Shown here: positions 10,469-21,715 of the stretch, one piece after another
Position numbering within the stretch: position 1 is the first letter of the stretch
How the letters are laid out: each line of letters opens with the position of its first letter
Assembly: GCA_920105625.2 (NCBI GenBank)
Contig: OV050030.1
Coordinates: 85,148,570-85,212,569, forward strand
Source of the DNA: Clusia tigrina
Taxonomy: Eukaryota > Arthropoda > Insecta > Diptera > Clusiidae
Reading direction: 5' to 3'
Length of the DNA: 64,000 nucleotides
The notes under the pieces: model-generated
The model's input: the letters and a program-made list of their open reading frames with translations, nothing else
The model's database searches: none
Told to the model about the DNA's origin: nothing
Position numbers and translations under genes: made by a program

Positions 10469-10595
10469 ATACTGTGCGGATGTGTTTTTAAAACGTTCCA
10501 CATAGTTTCATAAAAAAAGGGAAAAATAAAAATAAAAATGATACAAATTATAAACACCTAAAGTGATCACGCAAATCCTCGAGATACCCCCTGCA
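10469..10595. repeat. Dispersed repeat, copy 1
   Basis: About 125 bp, clearly homologous in the same orientation to 16701-16820. Both begin ATACt/cTGCGGATGTGTTTTT, share TTCCACATAG and a purine-rich middle, and end near AGTGATCACGCAAATC. It lies at the 3' side of the minus-strand Helitron, so it may be that element's 3' terminal region. Confidence 0.7.
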
Positions 10596-10670
10596 CACTT
10601 CGTAGTGCGAAACAAAATAGGAAAATATAAAACCAATTCAAAGTTCATTTGAATCATTGTTAAATAGTTT

Positions 10671-12020
10671 TTATTGTAAAGCTCTGTGGTACACAACATT
10701 TTTTGTTTCTCCACTTTCGGTGTAAATATAGAAAACCGACGGTTTGCCAGTAGGCGAACAGGCAACATGTGAGAAAACTGGATACTCTAAATTAACTCCA
10801 CAAATTCCTAACGACTGGCCTTGCGCCTTATTAGTAGTAACCGAAAAAGCAAGCAAACAGGAAACTGAAGTCGTTTAAATTCAAATGGCATATCAGATGG
10901 AACGATTGGGATGCGTGGAATGAATACACCTACGCCTTTGAATTTCACAGTTAAAAGAGTAGCTTCAATTACATAAGCCATCAATCTTTTAATAGCAAGT
11001 CTTGTACCATTACACAAACGGGGTTGATTAATATTGCGTAGTATAATGATAGTGACGCCAACTTTCAATTGGACATTATGCGGAGCGATCCTGGAAAATC
11101 TAACGAATTCAAAAAATCTGTTGGATAATAATAACAATATCTTGTTCATTGGTAACAGTATCCACAGACTTGTACGAAATTAAGTCGCCTGGAATCTTGA
11201 ATTGTATAGCCATGTTTAATTCTCTAACATCTTTGTTCTTAGCCGCTAAAATTGCTCTATCACTCAACCATGCATGGCATTTATACTGTTGTGCTATGTT
11301 AGGGAAAACACGTTCATTCAATTCTTCTTTTCCACTGTACAAAACGGCAAATATCAGTTGGCAATGTTACCAATCCAGTTTCGTCAGCAGGCCCCGCACC
11401 ATTCACAATTGTCAGCAATTGCTTAGAGAATCTATCGGCAGATGGATCGTTCTGCAACTGAACACGAACGTTGGTAGTAAGATTCAATGTTTTAACAAAT
11501 CTCCATAAATATGACGACTTCAAACAAGCATTAATTTCATCGGTAGCTGTCGATCTAGGAATGACGGGCAATGTTTGTCTGAAATCGCCTGACAATAAAA
11601 TTAATGCACCACCAAAGAAGCCTGAATTATCTCGAACATCTTGCATGGTTCTTTTCAAAGATTCAACAGATTTCTTATTCGCCATAGTGCATTCAACCCA
11701 AATAATAATACCGCAACGTTTCAATAATTGTCGTTCCAGATGTTTTTGATATGTTACGTGTTGGAGTTTCATTAACTTGATAATTCAATGGCAATTTTAA
11801 TCAAGAATGTGCTGTCCGACCACCATTTAACAAAGTGACTGCAATGCCAGAAGGCGCCAGTGCCAATGCAATTGTATTCTGGGAACATATCGTTGCCAAC
11901 AACAGTGAAATTAAGAACGTTTTCCGGTGCCTCCATGAGCATCCAGAAAATAAAATCCACCGGCATCATCATTGACAGCTTGCATAATAGTATCGTACGC
12001 CTTTTTCTGCCCCGCAATCA
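10671..12020 (-). pseudogene. Helitron Pif1-like helicase domain
   Basis: Read on the minus strand, a degraded Walker A region (GGTGK-like, about 11930-11950, frames mixed) is followed by a Walker B-type ECTMANKKS (expected DECTM) and GGALILLSGDFRQTLPVIPR at about 11560-11610, a hallmark of Helitron/Pif1 helicases. Next come LKSSYLWRFVKTLNLTTNVR, and then the C-terminal motif TNKAQGQSLGICGVNLEYP with VFSHVACS at about 10745-10840. These parts unwind DNA during rolling-circle transposition. Frames change at least four times. Confidence 0.78.
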
Positions 12021-12453
12021 ATGTCGAAAGATTTGCTTAAACAAAATCATTCAATGTCGAAAGATTTGCTTCAACAAAATCATTCAATTCGTTGCGATTG
12101 TATTGTTGTTCATGTTGCCATTCTACCTCAAAAATTGTTTTATGGCACGATTAGGAGATGGCATTCCCAACTGTGCCAATGCTTTATTAGCAATCGATAA
12201 ACACAAATCTTCTATGCAAATCAATGCTTCATTATAAATTTCCGGCGTGAAATCCATTGCAGGATTACAATCTACTTGACGGACTTGAAACAGAATATCT
12301 TTCGATAGATAGACCTAAAATTTTGTCCACAACTCAGATGGATTCGATGGAAAACAGGTAGACAAAATAATCGCAAACAAAGTGGGGATTTGATAAGGGC
12401 CACAACTGCTGTATTTTAAATGTTTGTTCCAATGAGCATCATTTTCCAACAAA

Positions 12454-14303
12454 TTAAGCTGTTGACACGCTTGTCGATACGTCGTACACAGTATTCCATT
12501 GACTGTTCTTAATTGTCGAAATGATGTTGGGCCACGAACATTTATTAACAGTTGAATACAAATTTTGATATTTATCAACACGATGTCCTTGCTTGCGTCG
12601 TTGGAACTCTTTTTTTGATGCATTCCACGTAAAATACATTGGCACTTCTGCATACAATAATGTTCTGGCAAAAGCAATTTAAAAAATGCAGTTAGGAGTT
12701 GTATGAGGTGGTGATACAGTTCTCTGTGCAGCATTTTCGGTAGTGAAATACACACGTTGGCCATTTTCTAGATGCACAGCTAAATGAACAACAGCTGGAT
12801 ATCTGCATGTAAACGTTATAAATAAATCTGGTCGACCGTAATGACGCACATAAGTCATTGCATCCTGCGCATTCTCATGCATATGATGTGGACTGCCTGT
12901 GTACGTTGAAGGCAAAATGATAATTTTTCTGAGATCATTAACATTACCGTCATTTTGTATAGCATCACGCAAATGGATGTACTCCTCCGAACGTAATTTC
13001 TTCTGATTAAACCATTTGAAATTTAGTCGTTCAGATTAAATTTTGGCGTACATGTCAACAACAAAATGATGCAAAAGTCGACGACAATGCAAAATATGGT
13101 TAAAATCATTTTGACGCACCATAAGACGATATGAATAATAATTCATTGCGCTGACTTATTTATTAGTTTCCGCCCCTGCAATGCAAAATTATGCGAAAAA
13201 TTAAATAAATCTTTTCAAAATGAAATAGAAATGAAATGCACTAACCGGTAGAAGGATTGATCATTTTAATGTTAAAATGATAACCGTCTTTTCCTAGGCA
13301 AAACAACAATGGGTACTGTAATACCTTTTAGCAGCGATGAGTTTCAGACTCTCTTCGCAGTTGCATATTTCTACGATGCAGCACAATGTCATGGGAATTA
13401 AATTCATCGCCCACGATTACAATAGCGACATCATCCATTGTTGGCGCATTAAATCGTCTCACATGTTGGCCAGGTGGCGTTTTATCAACTCGAATCACAA
13501 TTGCATATTCATCGGATGGCATTTGATCGAGAGCAATTTGAAAATCCGCACTAACTCAATTTCAGTATGCAACATATTCTGCAAACGCTCGATAATCTCT
13601 CTCTGTAAATTTGAAGAAATATTACAACGACGATCGGTTTCAACATTTGAGTTACGCACAAAGTATATTTGCAAAAATTGATAACTTTGATCAGGAAAGG
13701 GTAACAAAGATCCAAGTCGATGGTAAACTTGGCCTTGAATCTGTTGAATAGCAAAATTTTCACAATCGTATGTTTCACTATTATCCAACTAAACACAATT
13801 ATCTTGAACGTTGGCATAAAATTGTCGCGTAGAATATTTGTCGCACCGAATGATGCCATTTGAAAACCGGAGTTATATGCTTGTATGTTTTCCAAAAATA
13901 GTTTCGAAACCGGTGTGGCACCAGTTACCAAAGAACGCGAGGGCTCCGGTGGTGGATTCAATTCAGGTAATTTAACTTGTCCGTTTCCACAACACAATCC
14001 AGGCACCTCATGTTTAAACTTAAATGCCATGCATTGACTGCAAACAGTAGTCATTGATCCAATTGAAACCTTCGGATGAGAAACGTAATCAAAGTTTGCA
14101 TCATAATTGAATGCTGCACGCTACAAAGAACGTCGCACATACGGACGTGCAGCTGAATTTCGCGCAGCCCTAATACGTGCCAGGGTATTTCGAGCAGCCA
14201 AAGTATTATTTTCGCGCTGTTCGCTACTTTGAGAAGCTCTAGATGCCGCAGCATTTGTAGCATTACGTGTTCGACGCCCCAAATTACTACATCTTCGTAC
14301 CAT
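12454..14303 (-). pseudogene. Helitron N-terminal and Rep-region pieces
   Basis: Several minus-strand pieces match the N-terminal half of animal Helitron proteins. At 14121-14303 a basic region rich in Arg, Ala and Asn is typical of the extreme N-terminus. At 13551-14054 there is a Cys-x2-Cys start and LPELNPPPEPSRSL. At 13495-13788 is GQVYHRLGSLLPFPDQ. At 12679-12972 is RKIIILPSTYTGSPHHMHEN followed by RPDLFITFTC, which belongs to the Helitron-like N domain just before the HUH endonuclease. The HUH active-site motif was not recognised in the degraded stretch near 12700. Confidence 0.7.
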
Positions 14304-14390
14304 ATTGTGTTCAAAAATGTGGCAACACCAACTAAAAAGGAAATTTGATTTATTTGGAAAATGAAATCAAAAATTGCGGAACATATATAC

Positions 14391-14651
14391 AATGTTTATA
14401 AACGCAAAAACAATGCGAAGCGCTTTCACTCTGGAATGTACTCAATGGCACACAATAAATGACGGAACACGATCAATCCAATGAACAACTCAACCCAATC
14501 TCAATACATGACTTAAAATCAGTGTAATGTACCTGTATTTTCAGAAAAAACTGTTTCAAAAATGCAATACGCATTGAAATATGTTGGTAAATTGACAGAA
14601 ACAAACCAGAGTTCGTATTTGGTCGCCGGACCACCAAAAAAAGACAAAAGA
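14391..14651. other. Upstream flank of the Helitron, no gene called
   Basis: AT-rich sequence with a short plus-strand open stretch (14562-14786, 74 codons) that runs into the tandem repeat and has no recognised domain. It may be the Helitron 5' end or the adjoining non-autonomous repeat. Confidence 0.4.
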
Positions 14652-15120
14652 CCAACGAAAGTTATTCTAAACAGCGAAGGCAAGGGAATAACAATAAAGA
14701 CACAGTGGCTGAATGAAGCATTGGAAGTCAATAACATCAAACAGCACTGTTGTGTTATTGTTATTCTCTCTCGCTTAGAGATGTAAACATCAAGCAGCAC
14801 CGTTGTTGTTGTTATTGTTATTCTCCCTTACTTAGAGAAGTGAACCACTAATTTACATGCATACTGGTCGAACCAAGAGTACACCAACGAAAGTTATTCT
14901 AAGCAGCGAAGACAAAGGGAATAACAATAACGACACAGTGGCTGAATGAAGCATTGGAAGACAATAACATCAAACAGCACTGTTCTGTTAATGTTATTCT
15001 CTCTCGCTTAGAGCTGTAAACATCAAGCAGCACCGTTGTTGTTTTGTCATTGTTATTCTCCCTTGCTTAGAGAAGTGAAAGACTAATTTACATGCATACT
15101 GGTCGAACCAAGAGGACACC
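14652..15120. repeat. Tandem duplication of a 232-bp unit
   Basis: Two head-to-tail copies, 14652-14883 and 14884-15120. Each begins CCAACGAAAGTTATTCTAA, contains GTTGTTGTTgtTATTGTTATTC and ends near CATACTGGTCGAACCAAGAG. They differ by scattered substitutions and a small indel. Position next to the Helitron N-terminus suggests a subterminal repeat, but that link is inference. Confidence 0.8.
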
Positions 15121-15908
15121 AGCATGCACGTATGTTGTTGTTGCTGTAAAAATAACAGAACGACACTATGAGGATGGCCCGGGATTCCCTGAGTGAAAGT
15201 TTCATGACAATCGATCTATTATTAAGGACGCCAGAGCTATTTTTAATAAGGGGGAGTAGCACCGCCCACTTTTCCCAAAATATATAGTTCTTAGTTGCTG
15301 TAAGATTAATAGAACGACAATATTAGGGTGGCCCAGGATTCAATACTGGAAAAATAATGTACATATTTGAAATTCAAATTATGTAAAATAAATTATGTAG
15401 AGCGATCTTATCCAACACTCACTAATGCCTATAACTCAAGAACCAATACACATACAAAAATGGTTATATATAAAAACCTTGGTATTGTCGTCACCTTTCA
15501 TGGAAAAGTTACAGTAACAAATTCGGTTCACGCATTACAGAGAACATCAATTACAAACACAATGTAAGTTATTTTTATATATGTAGAAGATTATTAGGGT
15601 TCCTTGATCGTTTTCAAGGCTGAAAAGTATTAATTCAAAAAGTTTTACTTTTGCTTCAGCTCCCATTGCCCAGACAAACTGAATTTGGGACAAGTCGAAA
15701 GAAAGCTATTTGCGATCATTAATTCATTAACGAGATGTTTCAATACCAATTTATAGTCATGTAAATCTATTAGCCGGATCTGTTGGGCTTCAAGAGATTT
15801 TTGTAAAAAGTTTGACCTTATTTCCTATTCGAATCTATTATTGTTAAAGCTCCCAGAATTCTTTATACCTGATATGGACCTACCCATATATAGGAAAACT
15901 TATTACTT
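15121..15908. other. No gene recognised
   Basis: Repeat-like sequence with two degraded GGCCCgGGATTC motifs (about 15176 and 15331), each preceded by an AGAACGACA-type string, suggesting an older duplicated module. No coding signal. Confidence 0.45.
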
Positions 15909-16620
15909 TTAATAACAGTTACACAATAGAACGCTGTCTCCGGATATAAATTTTAACAGATTAGTAGAAAAATCATTTTGCTTCTTCGACACACTTTTCG
16001 TATTTTCCTGTGCTTTCTTGGCTAACTCATGCCCCGGATACCTTAAAAAATGTGGGTAGTCATCCGTATGCGTCGGATTCTGACGCAAATTCGTTGGAAT
16101 TTGTGGTTGGAAGCCATACAACGTGAAAAATTTGGTTTGGTTAGTGGATACATGCACTGTATTATTATGCCCATGTATCGCTGATGCTAACCATAATAAG
16201 TAAATATTCGGCTAGCGGCTGAAGGTTACGCTCCAGGGAGTCAGTAGGGTGTGAGTGGTCAGGAGTAATATAGAGTTTCTACACTTTTGGCAACTTGCAA
16301 CTTTCGGAAAACATCTTTGAAATGAAATTGGTGCCGTCTGTCACTAATACTCTTCTGACACCCAGTTTCGCTATCACTTCGCTAAAGTAATGCTTGCTAC
16401 TATGGTAACTTCTGCATCCGGCATGGCAACCGCTATAAAATACTTAGACAGATCGTCTTGTAACATTAAGATATATTTATTTCCGGATGAACTCTCCAGC
16501 AACCGACCCACCATGTCCAAAAATATTTTTTCGAAAGGTTTACGTGCAGTATCTGTGAGCTGCAAGGGCATTTTTGTTAGCCGAGAAAGTTTGTTCCTCT
16601 GACAGCTTATGTACCCGACA
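15909..16620 (-). pseudogene. Ty3/gypsy integrase fragment
   Basis: Two minus-strand pieces of one integrase. At 16374-16571 is SGNKYILMLQDDLSKYFIAV, around the first catalytic Asp (usual D-D-L/F-S-K), preceded by LDMVG. At 15909-16157 is the region after the core: VHVSTNQTKFFTLYGFQPQI, normally H-x-S-T-x-x-T-P-F-x-L-L-Y-G. The order on the minus strand is correct. Wording is close to the integrase at 39359-39972, so the two may be related lineages. The DDE middle part is degraded. Confidence 0.72.
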
Positions 16621-16700
16621 ATAAGATTCCATTAATCTGACATCATGCTATTCTAAATTGCGTATACACCCAAATGTTAACGACAAAAAGTTAATAATTA

Positions 16701-16820
16701 ATACTCTGCGGATGTGTTTTTAAAACATTCCACATAGTTCATAAAAAGAAGAGAAATATAAAGAGAAAAATAATACAAATTATAAACTCCTAAAGTGATC
16801 ACGCAAATCGCCGAGATAGT
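16701..16820. repeat. Dispersed repeat, copy 2
   Basis: Homologous to 10469-10595 along its length, with a few small indels in the purine-rich middle. The two copies diverge abruptly after GAGATA, which marks an end of the shared unit. Confidence 0.7.
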
Positions 16821-17039
16821 GACTGCTCCACTGGTTTGAGATTGCACCTTTGTTTAAATTAATCTGTAAACCAAAAATCAAAATTAATAATAAGCAAAAG
16901 TCCAAATAGTGGTAATAACAAAACATAAAACAAAAACAAATTATACATGTGCATTTTGCGCTCTCCACCTTTAGCTAGAGATCGATGTCTCACCCCATAC
17001 GTCCTTCTGAATCAGCAATAAACAACGCATGCGGATTTA

Positions 17040-18040
17040 AGTATACCAACTCAGCAAACAATAGCAGCAGGCGCCCCTGCAGAAAACACGGAACAACAAA
17101 CTACTGCTCAACTAGAGCAAACGACACCTATGTCAAATCAGACGGTAAGTGAACAAAACTCTCTCAATGATAATGCCGCGCAAGAAGCAAAAGAACAAAG
17201 AGTAGAAAGCAGCCGCTTTCCCACCTACCCAAATACACAAATGCATTCTCATGCAATTACAGCTAACACACGCTTGCTAAGCTCATTATCGTCTGAGAGA
17301 CAATCAAAAACAACAAATACAATAATCACAACAATTTACGCTCAGTCTGCAACTATACAAACAGGCTTGGATCGGTATATTCAAACTAAGCCCCCAAAAA
17401 ATTCAAATAATAAGTCAGCAAAAATATATAAAAGAAATGAAATTGATCAACCTAGTAACTCAATGTACCACAACAGGTTTGCCGCACTTAATGAAAAAAT
17501 AATCACTTGCGTGAAAATATTGATCGCCTAATAGGCAAGAATAATTTTCATATAATCTCACTCACAAAAGGTAACATACAAGATACTAAAATCCAAATAT
17601 ATAACGAAAAAAATTATCGCTCTATTGCTAATTACTTCGACGATGACAAAAAAACTATTACACGTACCAATTGAAAAGCAGCAAAGGCTATCCTTTTGTA
17701 ATAAAAGGAAGATGAAATAATGGAAGCGCTGGCAGACGCCGGATTCAATGCAAAAACAATATTTAACATAAAAAACAGAGCTAAATACCTCAACCATTAT
17801 TTAAGGTGGAGCTCGTACCAGAGACGACAAATTGCCAGGAATATGGGGACACGAAATTTGACTGCACTCTACGCACAATATGTGTCGCTGGCGGCAATTT
17901 TTATCCCTCAATTGAATGTAAATTTGACAAATTCGATAAAAATGTAAAAAAAATGCAGCAACTGCGGTGGTAGCCACTCGGCCAACTATAGAGGGTGTCC
18001 AGTTTACACAGCCCTGCAGATGAAGGTGGGTACAACCTAA
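17040..18040 (+). pseudogene. Jockey-type ORF1 (gag-like, zinc knuckle)
   Basis: The start of an open run at 17130-17531 is Gln/Asn/Ser-rich and ends MYHNRFAALNEKI, a motif seen before the structured part of Jockey ORF1. After a frame break, about 17720-17850 carries a core reading ALADAGFNAKTIFNIKNR. At about 17953-18006 the motif CSNCGGSHSANYRGCPVY is a canonical ORF1 knuckle. The protein binds element RNA. It is split into at least three frames. Confidence 0.75.
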
Positions 18041-18289
18041 AAGCTAGTTCGCTGTGAACGTAGCAATATTGCACCTAACTACCCTAGCATAAATCCAGCC
18101 AATGCTGCGCCCTCGTCCTCCTCAATGACGTACGCAAACGTATTGAAAAAACCACCTACTGTAAGTCTAGCTAGTTCTCCACTAGACAATTTATGCCAAC
18201 CATGCAAACAATGATTCATGAACTCATACAAAATAAGCATCTACTTATGAAAATACTGCTCTCTCAAAAATAAAAGAATCAATTAAAGT

Positions 18290-19148
18290 TATGCTACTGG
18301 AATTCCAACGGTATTATCCAACACAAAAAAGAAAACAAGAATTGACATTATGCTTATCTCCTCATTTAACAGATAAGTACAACTTCAGTATTGCCGGTTT
18401 CAATTTCTACAAAACCAATCATCCAGACGATAAAGCGTACGGAGGCGCAGGAATTCTCAGTAATGCCCGTATAAAACATTTCCTACGTGATAAATATGCC
18501 GAAAGACACATCCAAGTCACTTCAGTGTTGGGGCGTAAGTATAACAGTTTCTGCAGTATACTAGATTCCAAGTAACGTCAGAAAAATTCTTGCAGTTTTT
18601 TCAAACACTCGGAAGAAAATTTATAGCAGCTGGAGACTATAATTCTAAGCATACCTACTGGGACTCTCGTCTGGTAAACCATAAAGGCAAATAGTTCTAC
18701 GATGTGTTAATTGATCATCGAAATCATCTAGATTTTGTCTCAAGTGGCCAACCCACGTACTGGCCAGCGGACCAGCGTAAAATCCCTGATCTTATTGATT
18801 TCGCTGTGATCACAAACATAAACAGGACACTGTTTTCCTCTGAAGCAATTTTCGACTTGTACTCCGATCACTCACCTGTCATCATATACTTCAACAAAAC
18901 TCTTGAAGTTGTACTTATGTACATCGCCCAAATTGACACCCAACAAAACGAACTGGCTCAAGTATAAGAAATATGTGAGTACACATATTTGCCTGGAATC
19001 TCCTCCTAAAAAGAAAGATGACTTAGAGAGAGCGCTCCACGAGTTTAATTCCTTGTTAACATCAGCGGCTGCGTGCGCAACACCAGAAGAAAAAACGATG
19101 CAGGTTGCTACCAGTTATATAACTTCAACCCATTGGCAACTACAATAA
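18290..19148 (+). pseudogene. Jockey-type ORF2 endonuclease
   Basis: APE-type endonuclease in several frames. At 18291-18575 is FNFYKTNHPDDKAYGGAGIL; at about 18620-18690 is FIAAGDYNSKHTYWDSRLVN, holding the conserved Gly-Asp-x-Asn and Trp-Asp-Ser motifs; at 18704-18967 is LDFVSSGQPTYWP and later YSDHSPVI with the closing Ser-Asp-His. These are active-site elements of the enzyme that nicks target DNA. Frameshifts lie near 18570, 18690 and 18900. Confidence 0.78.
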
Positions 19149-19246
19149 AGATCTAGGCCCGCTTAAATACACCAATTGCTCACTTTGGAGAGCTACAAAG
19201 GTTGCAAAATGCCCAAAGGAAAGTAAGCCACCAGTAAGGCTAGGAA

Positions 19247-20672
19247 ATGGAAGTTAAAAGCGACGAAGAAAAAGGAGCAGCGTTTGCTGCATATCTACAA
19301 ACAGTGTTTTGCCCTAATGCTCGGTGCAATAACTTCGAGGTCCCTCCTTTACCTATAACCAAAGTGACTCAGCCGCTTCAACTAAAAATCAAAGGCTTAG
19401 AGTGTGCCATTAAAACAGGTCTTAATGCAAAAAAGGACCCTGGTCACAAATAAAATGATCATGGAATTACCACACCTCACCAAATTGTTCACTGCTATCG
19501 TTCGCTTCGGTCATTTTCCGCATATATGAAAGATTTCGCAAATTACAATGATTCTTAAACCAGGAAAAGATCCAACGCAGGTGTCCTCATATCGGTCCAT
19601 AAGCCTTCTACCCACCCTCTCAAAAATATTTCAAAAAATGTCACATGGAAAAATTATGAATTATCTAAATCAAAATGGCAACATTGCTACTCATCAATTC
19701 GGATTCAGAATAGAGCACGGTACAATAGAGCAGGTGCACCGTATAACTAGCGAAATTAGAATAGCTTTCGAATAAAATAAATACTGTTCAGCAATATTTC
19801 TAGACATTGCCCAAGCCTTCGATAAAGTCTGGCCTGAGGGGCTAGTGCACAAGATTAAAAAGTTTCTGCCATACAACACACACAGAGTGCTGGAATCTTA
19901 CTGAGCGAATTGGAAGTACAAAGTGAAATACAAGCAATTTGTAACCCCCGAATTTCAAATATTGGCTGGAGTACCACAAGGGAGTGTGCTTGGTCTTATT
20001 CTCTACCTAATATATACGTCTGACCTACTAATAAATAACAGCCTAGTTACTTCCACTTTTGTTGACGACACAGCTATTTTAAGTACCCATCAATATCCGC
20101 ATATCGCCTCTCGTGACCTAAACGAACACCTTAAAGATGTTAACGAAGCGAAATGTACACACATAACATTCTCCCTCAGAACCAGCACCTGTCCAACTGT
20201 ATCACTAAATGACATAAAAATACCGCACGCAATATAAGTGAAGTATTTAGAAATCCATCTTGACCGTAGATTAACTTGGAGGAAGCACATAGAAGCGAAT
20301 AGAACTCAAATGAAATTAAAAGCTATCTCTCTGAGTTGGGTAATCAACAAAAAATTAAAGATGCACTTAGAATACAAAGTCCTTCTATACAAAGCTATAA
20401 TAAAGCCCATATGGACATATGGGGTGCAACTTTGGGGTAGTGCGAGAACCTCAAACCTAGAACTTGTCCAAATCCTAAAAACAATTACCGGCGCACCATG
20501 GTTTGTCAAAAATAGAAACATTCACAATGATATACATATATCCACTATAGAGGAAGAAATCATAGAATTAAGGCAGAAATACCTGAATCGCCTGCAAAAT
20601 CATCCGAACATACTTGCTAGAAGTCTACTCCAGCAGAATACTGCTTCACGTCTAAAGAAACTATGTTTCTAA
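19247..20672 (+). pseudogene. Jockey-type ORF2 reverse transcriptase
   Basis: RT blocks occur in order: LKPGKDPTQVSSYRSISLLP (fingers, about 19553), FLDIAQAFDKVW (about 19799, first catalytic Asp region), AGVPQGSVLGLILY (about 19960), and TFVDDTAIL (about 20058), where the usual FADD reads FVDD. The thumb and C-terminus follow at 20238-20672 with WTYGVQLWGSA. It is interrupted by stops at about 19772, 19902 and 20235. A full Jockey ORF2 is about 900 residues and nearly all of it is traceable here. Confidence 0.8.
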
Positions 20673-20922
20673 ACTTATTTACAAACTGATCTGTATTATG
20701 TATCTATATTAAATTTTGTTTCCCTCTTCTTTTTAAAATTATAATTAATTAATATATATTAATAAACTAGTAGAACCCAAATAGCTCCAAGCAATAGGCA
20801 AAGAGCATATTTAATACATTCGCTTGAAGATTTGGTAACTTATTGTTAGTTTCCAATGGAGTAAGTTACAATAAACAAAAAAGACGCAGTACAGTTTAAA
20901 AACAAGATGCAGAATACACGTA

Positions 20923-21715
20923 CAGTTTGTCAAGAAAGTGTTTTTTTTTTTAAATCATTTCATTTAATTAATGTATTTAATAATGAACAGTAACAACAAA
21001 AAAACTAATATTAAAATTAAGAAACAAAAAACATAACAAATACAAATAGTAGTCAGAAAATTTGTTGTCAAGAAAATGTTTTTACAAATCAGAACTTATT
21101 TATAAAAATGGAAGAAAGAAAAGAAAATTAGCACTATAAAAGATTTTAATATTTTGTATGGCCCCCTTTAGCATCTATAACGACTTGTAATATTCTCGTC
21201 ATGGAATAAATCAACTTCTTATTCGCTTGGTATTTTATTTCATTCCTCTAGTATTGCAGTTTTGAGCTCTGCTTCACCTTTTGGTTGCCTCTCGACCGCC
21301 TTTTTTCATAAAAGTTCCCACAAATTTTCGATGGTGTTCAAGTGTGGGTCATTATCATGGTAAAATTTGAAGTGCAGATTCTTATCAATATTTAACCCAC
21401 AACGATATGCGGTGTTTACCAAATAACGTTTAAAAATATCCAAATATTGTTTTGCATCCATTTTATTCTCTATGATCTAGTTATCCTACTCCTTTACTGG
21501 ATATGCTCCCAGACACCATGACAGAAAGTTTGCCGAATTTAAATAATGGAATATAATATAATATTTAAATTTTCCAATGCATTTAACGGTTATCCCAACA
21601 CTCTATTAGACCCACCATTATAGTAAAGCATGATTTTGGTCTCATCGCAAAATATAGCGCCATCCTAATAGTTATTCGGTTTAGCAAACTACATCCTAGC
21701 AAAAGAGAATCGCTT
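20923..21715 (-). mobile_element. Tc1-like element, 3' half (same family as 43101-45034)
   Basis: Begins after a TA with CAGTTTGTCAAGAAAGTGTT, the terminal repeat of the complete copy at 43101-45034. Its inner repeat is at about 21068. The minus strand then encodes the C-terminal half of a Tc1 transposase: near 21690-21600 a degraded FAxM..KPN and ETKIMLYYN, and near 21270-21180 pieces matching the LEE..K and RILQVVIDAKG end. It stops abruptly at about 21715, where the Penelope-like sequence begins. Confidence 0.78.

Larger units (their letters stand above)
10640..14390 (-). mobile_element. Decayed autonomous Helitron (Rep/helicase)
   Basis: Minus-strand relics of a rolling-circle transposon, in the expected order from high to low coordinate: N-terminal basic region (14121-14303), Helitron N-terminal domain (13328-14054), Rep-region pieces (12454-12972), then a Pif1-like helicase (10671-12020). 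Canonical ends (5' TC, 3' hairpin plus CTRR) could not be fixed, so the outer limits are those of the coding relics. The protein is broken by many frameshifts. Confidence 0.78.
16960..20882 (+). mobile_element. Jockey-type LINE relic, near full length
   Basis: Contains both ORFs of a Jockey-clade element in order: a gag-like ORF1 (about 17040-18040) with a zinc knuckle, then an endonuclease-RT ORF2 (about 18290-20672) and a 3' region with an AATAAA signal near 20871. Many stops and frameshifts are present. The 5' end is approximate and no target duplication was recognised. Confidence 0.8.
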
